Source: Streptomyces iakyrus
GTDB taxonomy: Bacteria > Actinomycetota > Actinomycetes > Streptomycetales > Streptomycetaceae
DNA length: 64,000 nucleotides
Direction of reading: 5' to 3'
NCBI RefSeq assembly: GCF_000717055.1
Contig: NZ_JNXI01000002.1
Location: 124,001-188,000, forward strand
The notes below the pieces were generated by a model. That model did no database searches, had not been told where the DNA came from, and was given only the letters and a program-made list of their open reading frames with translations. The position numbers and the translations under genes were made by a program. Below are positions 1 through 8,447 of this stretch, piece after piece (position 1 is the first letter of the stretch; the number at the start of each line of letters is the position of its first letter).

Positions 1-936
1 CTGCGCGAGGAGCAGGCCCGCCGTGAGGCGGAGAGGCGGCATGCCGAGGCGGAACGGGCGCGGGCCGAGGCGGAGCGGGCGGCGCGGGAGAAGGCGGAGC
101 AGGACAAGGCCGCCATCGCCGCGTTCGCCTCCACCCTCCAGCGCACCCTGCTGCCCCCGGCCCTTCCCGTGGTGCCGGGCCTGGAACTGGCCTGCCACTA
201 CCGCACCGCCTCCGCCCACGACGTGGGCGGCGACTTCTACGACGTCTTCCCCCTCGACGGCGGCCGGTGGGCGTTCGTCCTCGGTGACGTGTGCGGCAAA
301 GGACCCGAGGCGGCGACCGTCACCGCCCTGGCCCGCCACACCCTGCGCACCGCGGCCCAGATCAACGCCGACCCCGTCACCGTGCTGAGCGCGCTCAACA
401 CCATGCTGCTCACCGACGTCACCGCCGGCCGCCGCTTCTGCACCGTCCTCTTCGGCCTCCTGGAGCCCCGGGAGGACGGCGGCTTCACCGTCACCGTCGC
501 CACCGGCGGCCACCCGCCGGCCTACCACGTGCGCCCCGACGACAGCGGCGGAGTCTGGGTGCGGGCCGTACATCCCAAGGGCGGCATGCTCGTCGGCGCC
601 TTTCCCCAGGCGCCCTTCGCCCAGACCACGTTCTCGCTGACGGCCGGGGAAAGCCTGTTCCTCTACACCGACGGGCTGATCGAAGCCCGCACCACCGAGG
701 GTGCCATGCTCGGTGACGACGGACTGACCGGCTTCCTCCACCAGCGCACCGGGCCCGTCACCGCCACCTCCCTGGTCGAGGACAGCATCACCCTGCTGGC
801 CTCGCTGCCCGACGGAGCCGGCGACGACGTGGCTCTGCTGGCCCTGTCCGTCCCCCACCCTCACACCACACCCGACGGCAGTGTCGCTGCCACCGCCCGC
901 ACCGCCGCCGCGCCCGAACACTTCGGCCAGGAGTGA
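1..936 (+). CDS. PP2C-type (SpoIIE) serine phosphatase, C-terminal part, truncated by window edge
   Basis: The reading frame is open from base 1, so the gene begins outside the window. The visible N-terminal part, about residues 1-45, is rich in Ala, Glu and Arg and looks like a coiled-coil linker. It is followed by a SpoIIE/PP2C phosphatase domain with the characteristic segments DVGGDFYDVF, GDVCGKGPEAA, ATGGHPPAY and LYTDGLIEAR, ending GDDVALLAL. The Asp residues in GGDFYD, GDV and YTDG are the expected metal ligands. Proteins of this family dephosphorylate anti-sigma-factor antagonists in Streptomyces. The downstream STAS gene overlaps by a few bases, so the pair is probably translationally coupled and the STAS protein is a likely substrate, which is an inference. 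Sensor domains (PAS or GAF) are probably upstream but not visible. Confidence 0.93.
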   Translation: MREEQARREAERRHAEAERARAEAERAAREKAEQDKAAIAAFASTLQRTLLPPALPVVPGLELACHYRTASAHDVGGDFYDVFPLDGGRWAFVLGDVCGKGPEAATVTALARHTLRTAAQINADPVTVLSALNTMLLTDVTAGRRFCTVLFGLLEPREDGGFTVTVATGGHPPAYHVRPDDSGGVWVRAVHPKGGMLVGAFPQAPFAQTTFSLTAGESLFLYTDGLIEARTTEGAMLGDDGLTGFLHQRTGPVTATSLVEDSITLLASLPDGAGDDVALLALSVPHPHTTPDGSVAATARTAAAPEHFGQE

Positions 937-1427
937 TGACCGACGTGACCGACACGCTGCAGCTGACCGTCCAGCACCCCCGTCCCGGCCTCGCGATCGC
1001 CACCGTCGCCGGAGACGTGGACACGCGCACCGCGGACACCCTGCGCCACGAAGCCTCGGGAATCATCGAGCAGGGCTCTCCGAATCTGGTTCTGGACCTG
1101 TCACAGGTCGGCTTTTGCGACTCCGCCGGTCTGAGCGCGCTCATCGGCCTCTGGCACGCCGCCCAGGCGGCGGGCGGTGCACTCCGACTCGCCGACGTCC
1201 CCGACCGCCTGATGCGGATGCTGGTCCTCACCGGTGTCGACGCAGTCCTGCCGGTCCATGCGACCACCGCCGAAGCAGTCACCACCATGGCCGACGTCCC
1301 GTCCACCAGTGCCGGCGAGCACGGCTCGATCATCCGCGTTTCCGCAGGTGGCGGGACCGGTGAGCCGACCGGGGTGGAGCCCATTGCCTGCGACAGCGCG
1401 TACGACCCCTCTGTCGACCTGAGCTGA
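936..1427 (+). CDS. STAS-domain anti-sigma factor antagonist
   Basis: The ATG at 936 overlaps the TGA of the phosphatase gene (ATGA); a GTG three bases earlier is an alternative start. Residues about 1-110 form a STAS domain with the phospho-acceptor segment GFCDSAGLSALIGL, where the Ser of DSAG is the residue phosphorylated in SpoIIAA/RsbV-type antagonists. A tail of about 50 residues without recognisable domain follows, which is longer than a minimal STAS protein. Family role: in its unphosphorylated form it binds an anti-sigma kinase and releases a sigma factor. The coupling to a SpoIIE phosphatase supports this partner-switching role. The sigma factor and kinase are not in the window. Confidence 0.9.
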   Translation: MTDVTDTLQLTVQHPRPGLAIATVAGDVDTRTADTLRHEASGIIEQGSPNLVLDLSQVGFCDSAGLSALIGLWHAAQAAGGALRLADVPDRLMRMLVLTGVDAVLPVHATTAEAVTTMADVPSTSAGEHGSIIRVSAGGGTGEPTGVEPIACDSAYDPSVDLS

Positions 1428-1803
1428 TCGCTCGCGATCTGTCGACGTGCTGCTGACGAAAGACGCGGGATGGCGAGTCATGGTGCCGCCTTATCCCGGC
1501 ATCCGCTGCCTGCCGGGCCTATTCGGCGTGAGGGCGCTCGATGGCCAGGGCGGCCGTGTCGGGCGGGACTGCGCGTCCATCACGGCGCACCGATCAGTCC
1601 AGCGCCAGGTGCATCCGCACGATCAGGCCCTACGGCCGCCGCCTGCTGGCACCCGACGTCCTCGACGTGCTGACGGGCGCCTGGGGTGCCCGGCACATAA
1701 CCGGTGCGGAGCGCCTGCTGGAGTACTCCACCCGCAGCTCCACGGGCGTGTGCCAGCGGGCCCCGCCCCGGTCCGTGACCAGGTGCCCCGAAGCACCAGG
1801 CCG
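1428..1803. other. no intact gene recognised (decayed region)
   Basis: No reading frame here gave a protein I recognise on either strand. It lies downstream of the corA relic on the minus strand, where the missing C-terminal half of CorA would have been, so it may contain scrambled remnants. That is inference only. Confidence 0.5.
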
Positions 1804-2103
1804 TCAGCGGCAACTGCTCGAAGGCGAAGCCGAGAGCTGGGGGAGGTCGGCAATGTCCTGGAAGTAGACGGCCAACACCCTGTCCACGCCGGGGACGCGG
1901 CGTCCGGCGAGGTCGCGCGGCGGCGCGACGGTGCGCCGGAGCTCGACGAGTTCGCGTTTGAGCTGGTAGGTGCGGCCGACGGCATGGCCTGCGTCCAAGG
2001 AGAAAGCGTCGTTCGCGACCTCGTCGGCATCGGCCTCCAGCGCGGTGACGACATCGAGGTACTGATCGACGACCGTGTCGGCGATGGCGTGCAGGACGCC
2101 CAT
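1804..2103 (-). pseudogene. corA-like magnesium transporter fragment
   Basis: The minus-strand reading contains LHAIADTVVDQYLDVV, followed by a segment with DADEVANDAFS, YQLKRELVELRRTVAP and VYFQDIADLPQL. This matches the middle (alpha/beta-to-stalk) part of CorA proteins. The N-terminal domain and the two C-terminal transmembrane helices with the GMN signature are absent, and the frame ends in SSSCR. About 100 of the usual 330-370 residues remain. I call it a relic because both ends are missing and the flanks are non-coding. The ends given are those of the readable frame, not proven gene ends. Confidence 0.7.
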
Positions 2104-2313
2104 GCGCGAGACGTGCCATGACTCGCACCTCTCAAATGATCGAGTCCCTACCGAACCCGGAACGGTTCATCCACCGACTGGTGGAGTTGCTGACCGAGCC
2201 TGCACAGACCGCCACAGAGCCCGTACAGACAGCCACACAGCCTGCCGCACGACGACCCCCGCCCCGCCGAAATCCGCAGGCGCCACCCCCGCCCGCCAGG
2301 CAGAATCGCCCTC

Positions 2314-5300
2314 ATGTCCCAGCGCGTCGAGCACCTGCTCGCAGCCGTCGACCTGCTCTCCTACCCGCACCGCATGCGTGAGCTGGCCTCCGCTGCCCGG
2401 TGCGCCGCGGCAGAGGGGGCGGTCGACGAGCTTGTGACGGGGCTCGCCGCCCGCCATCCCGCTCTGCTGCTCGCCGAGATGGAGCGGCAGCTCGACACCC
2501 TCCCCGCCGTCGTACGGGACGGCTGGCTGGCGTCCCACGCGGACGCACTCGCGCTCCTCGCCGAACGGGATCCGCTCGGCGTGCTGGCTGTGCTCGAGCG
2601 TTACGAGACGCTGCCGATGCCCGTGGACCGCAAGCTGCACCTCCTGGTCGAGGCGGATCCCGGCCGGACGGTGCGGCTGCTGCTACGCCCGAAGCTGCGG
2701 CCCCGGCTGAACAGCGGCCACCTCGAACCCGCCGTGTTGCGCCGCCTCGTCCGCCACGCCCCGGCGGAACTCACCGACTCGCCTGCGCCTGGAACGACAA
2801 CGCAGCCGCTCTCGCCCGGCTGCTGGCCTGCCTGCCGCCCTCCCGCCGCGGCGCCCTGTTCGACGCGGCGATGGAGGGCAAAGGCCTCGCCCACGCGGAC
2901 CCCAGCCCCGCCCTGCTCGACGTACTGCCGTACGAGCGGCGCACTGCCGAGGCTCGGCGGATGGCGACGCTGGCCCGCAGCAGGGGCGCGCACTGGACGC
3001 AGATACTGACGGCAGCCGCCTATCTGCCGCCGGACGAGGTCCGTGACGACCTGCTCACCGCCGTCCGCCGCTCCGCCGCGGACGACCGCGCCACGGCGTA
3101 CCCACTGCTCGTCCGCAACGCAGCACGCTCCCGCGACCCACGGGAAGTGAGCCGGTTGCTGCGTGCGCTGCTGCGGCTGCGCAATGAACAGGACCCGGTC
3201 CGCAGCGCCGCCCTCTCCGCACTGGCGGAGGTGCGCCCTTCGCTGTTCGCGGAGGACGCCGCCGAGGACCTCGGACGAATCGCCATCGACGCCGTCGAAG
3301 CCCGCGACTCCTCCTGGAGCACCCGTCACGCGCTCAGCACGCTCGCCCTGTCCGTGCTGCGCGAGCACGCCGTCACCGGTGGCACGCGGCTCGTCGGCTG
3401 GGCCCTCGACACCCTCACCCGGCTGTCCGGCCACACCGGAGGCGCGAACGTCGGCCGCCTCGACATCGTGCTGCGGCGCGGCCAGGAGTACGAGGTGCTG
3501 GCGGCGCTACGGCCGTGGCTGGAAGCCGCCACCGACAAGGCCGACTACTCGCTCGTCTTCGCACTCGTACGGGCACTCGGGCGGCGCGCGTGGGGGATGG
3601 CCGAACTCCAGGAGTACCTGTGGCAGGCCGTCCAGTTCGGAGACGACGCGTCCGTCCGCACCGCCGTCGACCTCTGGCTGGAGCAGCCGACGGGGCGCGA
3701 CGAGCGGGTGGAGCGGATCGTGCGGTTGGAGCCGTCCGCCGCCGTCCTGCCGTCCGTTCTGAGAGTCCTGACGGGGCAGCGTACGGACCTACTCGACCTG
3801 TTGCTGGCGGACACCCCACCGTACGGCCGCTTCCTGACCGCCCGCAGCCACTGGACGCCACCCACCTACCAGGCCCACCGCTGGGTGCCGCGCCAGCAGC
3901 GGGCGGCGGCGGAGCTGCTCGCGCGCACGGCGGGCGACGCGGGGCAACCGGTGCATGTGCGCGTCCAGGCCCTCTCGGCGGCGGCAGTGATCCCGGAGGC
4001 GGGCCTGGAAGTCGTCCGCCGCTACACGGGATCGTCGAACGTCCCGCTGGCGGAGGCGGCCCTCGGCGCACTGCCGTGGACCGACCGCCCCGACGAGGTG
4101 CTGCCGCTGCTGCTGGAGCACGCGGGCGGCGACCGCGCCCGGGTCGCGATCTACGCGGCGACGCGGGCCGCGCAGTACGTCGCGCCGCCGCGGCTCGCCA
4201 CAGACCTCCGCAGGCTGCTCACGCCGAAGAACCCGCGGACGGTGAAGGTCACAGGCCGCAAGGAGGCGGTGCGCCTCGCGGCGACGATGCTGCCTCCGGC
4301 GCAGGCGGCGCCGCTGCTGCGGGAGGCGTTCGAGCTGCCGGGGCAGTACCACGACGTGCAGTCGGTGTGCGTCGCGTTTGCCCAGGGGATGCTGGCGGAG
4401 CCGGCCAGCTGGCCCGTGCTGGAGTCGGCCGCGCAGGGACGCACGGAGCTCCGCCAGACGCTGGCACGGGCGGCCGTGGCCGAGGTAGACGAGGAGCATC
4501 GGGCCAGGTACGCAGGGCTACTGCATCGCGCCTGCGAGCCGCTCGAACCGGGAACGGCTGCGGCGCTGTTCCCGGCATTGGCGGAATGGGCGCCGTGGCA
4601 GCCGGAGATCGCCGAGATGCTGGTGGCCGCCACCACGGCCCTTGCCGATCGGGCGGTGTGGGCGATGGCCGGGCAGGAGCTGGTGGAGCTCGCGGCGGAC
4701 GACGACGGCCCGTACCTTCGGGCCCTGCGGGCGATGCTGGAAGCCACAGGAGGCCCGGACCAGCCCGACGCCGAGCCCGAACGCGACCAGCCGGCCCGGC
4801 AGCGGGTTACGACCCTGCTGCACCACCTCCTGCTCCACCACCGCTACCGGGGCGGGGGCCGGCCGACGGCGGACGTGCTGCTGCGCGCCGCCGACACCGC
4901 TGCAGGGCACGAGGATTTCGCGCGCTCCGTCGCCGAACTCCGGCTGTATGCCCTCGAACTGAACAAGGACGCCACCGCGCTGTCGTCGGGCCTGCGCCGA
5001 TTGGCTGCCGACTGCGAAGGACGTCCGCTGCTCGCCCGGGACATCGCCGAAGGGATCAGCTCGCGGCTCAGCACGATCAGCGGCCCCCCGCCAGACGCCT
5101 GGTTGGAGACCGCCCGCACGCTGGGTGCGGAACCGGGCCTGGCCCAGGGCCTGTTCGCCATCAGGCTCACCGTCTCCGGCGGCAGCCGCTCTCGGTGGAC
5201 GGAGCCGTGGCGCGGCCAGCTCCGCACCCTGCGCCAGCACGCACATCCCGACGTCCGCGCGTCGGCACGCGAGACGGTCACGGCACGGGAGGCGCCGCCG

Positions 5301-5327
5301 TCGGTCCCAGGGACGGTCCAGTGGTGA
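2314..5327 (+). CDS. large HEAT/ARM-repeat-like protein with an apparent frameshift near 2760-2795
   Basis: From ATG 2314 frame 1 gives convincing protein (MSQRVEHLLAAVDLLSYPHR and onward, Leu/Ala/Arg-rich helices) to about 2775. From about 2781 the good reading moves to frame 3 (ACAWNDNAAALARLL) and continues to the TGA at 5325-5327. A single-base deletion (or two-base insertion) joins them; the intact product would be about 1,000 residues. The protein is almost entirely amphipathic helices with repeated patterns such as RSAALSALAEVRP and VRVQALSAAAVIPEAG, typical of HEAT/ARM-like scaffolds. No catalytic motif was seen. No partner gene suggests a function. The frameshift may be a true mutation or an assembly error; the 2.5 kb downstream remain cleanly open, so decay, if real, is recent. 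Confidence 0.7.
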
Positions 5328-5360
5328 CCCGGGGCAGAGAGTTGGTGAGGCGCCCTGACC

Positions 5361-5528
5361 TCAGAAGAAGTGCTTGCGTCCACCGACCGCGCGACCGGTC
5401 GCACCCAGGATCCACAGGATGGCGCCAACCAGAATGAGGATGCCACCGATCGTCGTCAGCAGACCCATGCCGACAAGCATGCCGATGATCAGCAGAATAA
5501 GCCCAAGAATGATCATTTTAAACCCCAT
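5361..5528 (-). CDS. small hydrophobic membrane protein, DUF6131-like
   Basis: A 55-residue protein that begins MGFKMIILGLILLIIGMLVG and ends GRAVGGRKHFF. It consists of two closely spaced hydrophobic segments (about residues 4-24 and 27-45, Ile/Leu/Gly-rich) and a basic C-terminus. This matches the tiny DUF6131-type membrane proteins common in actinomycetes, whose function is unknown. The base composition here is less GC-rich than the flanks. It is convergent with the HEAT-like gene, 33 bp away, and its own promoter must lie in the long gap beyond 5528. Confidence 0.7.
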   Translation of the reverse strand: MGFKMIILGLILLIIGMLVGMGLLTTIGGILILVGAILWILGATGRAVGGRKHFF

Positions 5529-6248
5529 CGTCCATTCCGGCTCAGGCGCGTGTGCGTATGAGCTTCACAAGGGCCTGAGTTCGTCCCTTGGTGGGTAGAT
5601 CCCGACCAGCTCCGAATGCCAGGACCTCGGTGCGATAGCCCTTGTGCCCCGCGACACGGTGTTCACGCCCTCCTTCGAAGCTTCGTTCAGTACGCCATCC
5701 CCTCGACCGTCCTCTGCTCCGGAAGGTCCTTCTACCCAGGACCGGTTTGGACGTTGGTGACGGAGACACCGGGCAGCGGCGCCTGCGGACAGGTCCTCAG
5801 GTCCAAGGGCTTCTTCACCCTCACCAGCCGGCCCTGGGTGACGGGACTGTGACCGCAGGCCGGTTCGGTGGCTCGCTTCGAGCCTTCCTCTGCTCGTGAC
5901 ACCGCCAGCCCTTATGCGCAGGAACTCGTCTTCATCGGCACCCAGATGGACGCGGAGGTGCTGCGGGCCGACCAGAACGGCTGCCTCATAGAGGAAGTCG
6001 TAGCTCTGCCCGCTTCCGATCACTTCCCTGCCTGGGACACCTACGGCTCCTGCGAGAACTGCGCGCATGAGCACGACCCCCTCACCACGGTGACGAGGCA
6101 CTGAAACTCCGGGTCGGTCGGTGGTCGCAACCATGGCGGAGCTTCAATGGTCACTGACACGAGACTTTTCTGGCGCCAACCCCGCCCTGCCTCCCCGCGG
6201 GGTTCCGTCGTCTCACGGCTGCAAATGCGCGGGGGCGCCGGGGCGTGT
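5529..6248. other. 720-bp stretch without recognisable gene
   Basis: Several short frames are open on both strands (for example 5868-6104 plus and 5565-6134 minus), but none has a recognisable domain, a good ribosome binding site or convincing composition. The left part should hold the promoter of the small membrane protein ending at 5361. I saw no tRNA, insertion sequence or strong hairpin here. Confidence 0.5.
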
Positions 6249-8447
6249 TCAGAATTCGCTCGGCAGACCGAGGCCGGTGAGGGCGCCGACCGGGTCCAGG
6301 TCGGGAGTGCCTCTCGGCCACCAGTCGTCGTGGCCCGGCTCGGACTCGTAGGCGTACCAGAGCCCGTCGCGGCCGAGGCGGAGCTGGAGGTGGCCCCGGG
6401 GATGGGTGAGGTGGTTGCGCCAGGGGCGGAAGGCGGGCAGGTCGGCGGCGAGCAGGAGGGGGCGGGCTCGGTCGAACCGCCCGGCCGGCGGGTCCCACGG
6501 CTCCTCCAGGACGGCGAGGCCCTCCAGCCCTCCCTGTCGCCAGGCGGCGACCGCCCGGGCCAGCTCGGACGGGGTGCGGCCCGCCGCCGAGGCGAGGGAC
6601 GCGTAGAGCGACCGGGTGCCGGCGGTGAGTCCCGCCCCGGGGCGGGCCGCGGCCAGGCGCACCGCGTCCTGCCAGAAGGTCAGCTGCCCGACCGGGTCAC
6701 GGCCGGTACCGAGCAGGGCGTGGGCACGGGCTGCGGCGTCCGTGGCGAGCTGGTCCAGCGCGAAGGGGTCCGGGCCCCCGGGGGCCGCCGGGTAGGCCGG
6801 GGGCTGCTCGGGGTGCGCGGGCGGAGGCAATGGTGCGGGCAGGGGCGGGAGGGCGCGCGAGGCGAGGACATCCGCGGCCCGCACGCCGGGCAGGGGCGCC
6901 GGGCCCTTGTCGCGCGCGGCGCGCGCCGCGCGGGTGGCGTTCAGCCGGGACAGCGCGTCGAGCAGTTCCCGCTCGCCCCGGCCGCGCAGCAGGAGCAGGA
7001 CGAAGGGGTCGGCGTCGAGCAGCCGGGCGGTCTGGTAGCAGAGGGCGGCCGCGTGCTTGCAGGGGTGACCGCGGTCGGGGCAGCTGCACCGGGGCTCCAG
7101 GTCACCGGGGCCGGGCAGCAGCGGCACGCCGCACTCCGCGAGGGACTGGGGCATCTCCTTGTCGAGCAGGGCGGCGATGTGCCCCGGGCGGTCGGCGGCC
7201 GCCTCCAGGAAGCGGTCCCAGTCGGTGTCGTCGAGCGTGCGCAGGCGCACCTGGACGCGGTACGGGCGGGGGCGGCTGCCCTGGACGTAGGCCAGCACGA
7301 GCCCGGGCGTCACGGTGATGGCATCGACATGCCCCTGCCCCGCGTACCCCCGCCCCCGCTCCAGCCGCTTCACGTCCAGCGCGCCCTGCTCCAGCGCACC
7401 GACCCAGGCGTTCCCCCACCAGCTCTCGGCGAAGCGGTCGCCGTCCCGGGGCGGGAAGGGCGGGAAGGTGCGGCGCAGGTCGCCGTCGCGCCCCGGGGCC
7501 GCCATGGAGCCTGGAGCCGTGGGAGAGGCCGTGGGGCCGGGAGCGGTCATGACGCGGGGCGGGGACGCCGGGTGGGCTGGTCCGGAGGCGCGGGTCGGCG
7601 GGAGCGCAGCCGCCGGCGCTGTGAGGGCAGTGGGCTCAGAGGCGTCAGTCACGGCCACCGCCGGGCTCGCCGGGGCACTCGTCTCGGGGGTGGGAGCCAC
7701 GGCCGATGTCGCCCGGCCGTTCCTCTCGTCGAGGCCGGAGGGCGTGCCCTCCGGTCCGGCCGACGCGTCCGGCAGTCCTGCCGGGTCCGGGGCATCCGGT
7801 ACGACCGGCGTGTCGGACCCCCCAGGGGGGCCCGACACCTCCCGCGCGTCCGACAGATCCGGCATCCGGAACGCGTCCGACAGCAGCCGCCGTACGTCGG
7901 GTGCTCCCCCGCCGACGCCGTGGTCGCGCGCTCGCCGGGCGGCCGCCGCCCTCTCGTCCACGACTTTCTGCCGGGCCCTGCGCCTGCGCCGGGCGCCTTC
8001 CCGCTCGGTCTCCTCCCGGGCGCGCCGCGCTTCGTCCCGGGTCGCGCGCAGCGCCTCCCGCGCGATGTCCGCCGCGCGTGGCCCGGGCCGGTCGGGGGCA
8101 CCTCCGCGGTGACCGGCCGCAGGCACCTCGGCCTCCTGCGCCCCGGTTCGATCCCCGGCCGGGGCGGGCCCGGCCGCATCTTCCCGCGAACGCTCCGGCG
8201 CCGAAGGCTCCGTCGCAGCCCCGGCTTCCCGGGTCTCCTCCTCCGAGTCGTGGCCTTCTCCCTGGCCGCTCCCCCGGGGTTCGGACACCGCCTTGCGCAG
8301 CGCCTCACGGGCGACGTCGCCGGGGCGCGGAACGTCCTGCCCCGCGGGCCCACCGCCCGGGGCCGAGGCCGGGTCCGGTCCGTGGGCCGCCCGTGCCCGG
8401 GCCTCCCGCAGGGCCCGGCGGGCCTCGTCGGCCGGGCCGGGTGTCAT
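6249..8447 (-). CDS. SWIM zinc-finger protein
   Basis: The ATG at 8447 overlaps the stop codon of the SNF2 gene (ATGA), which decides the start; the frame is open further upstream but that is inside the helicase gene. The product is about 732 residues. The first about 280 residues are low-complexity (Ala/Pro/Arg/Glu-rich) with repeated REALR-type segments. A SWIM zinc-binding motif follows around residues 445-475 (CSCPDRGHPCKHAAAL: CxC, then CxH). The C-terminal half has no recognised catalytic domain. SWIM domains bind zinc and are thought to mediate DNA or protein contacts. In actinomycetes such genes commonly sit immediately after an SNF2 helicase, as here, so the two products probably act together, an inference. 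Confidence 0.88.
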   Translation of the reverse strand: MTPGPADEARRALREARARAAHGPDPASAPGGGPAGQDVPRPGDVAREALRKAVSEPRGSGQGEGHDSEEETREAGAATEPSAPERSREDAAGPAPAGDRTGAQEAEVPAAGHRGGAPDRPGPRAADIAREALRATRDEARRAREETEREGARRRRRARQKVVDERAAAARRARDHGVGGGAPDVRRLLSDAFRMPDLSDAREVSGPPGGSDTPVVPDAPDPAGLPDASAGPEGTPSGLDERNGRATSAVAPTPETSAPASPAVAVTDASEPTALTAPAAALPPTRASGPAHPASPPRVMTAPGPTASPTAPGSMAAPGRDGDLRRTFPPFPPRDGDRFAESWWGNAWVGALEQGALDVKRLERGRGYAGQGHVDAITVTPGLVLAYVQGSRPRPYRVQVRLRTLDDTDWDRFLEAAADRPGHIAALLDKEMPQSLAECGVPLLPGPGDLEPRCSCPDRGHPCKHAAALCYQTARLLDADPFVLLLLRGRGERELLDALSRLNATRAARAARDKGPAPLPGVRAADVLASRALPPLPAPLPPPAHPEQPPAYPAAPGGPDPFALDQLATDAAARAHALLGTGRDPVGQLTFWQDAVRLAAARPGAGLTAGTRSLYASLASAAGRTPSELARAVAAWRQGGLEGLAVLEEPWDPPAGRFDRARPLLLAADLPAFRPWRNHLTHPRGHLQLRLGRDGLWYAYESEPGHDDWWPRGTPDLDPVGALTGLGLPSEF

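Noticed and set aside
2167..2300. Short CACAG/CAGAC-type repeats upstream of the HEAT-like gene
   Set aside because: Too short and irregular to call a repeat element; no function suggested.
5565..6134. Possible gene in the 720-bp gap (frames on both strands)
   Set aside because: No domain, no ribosome binding site and codon third positions do not favour any frame clearly.
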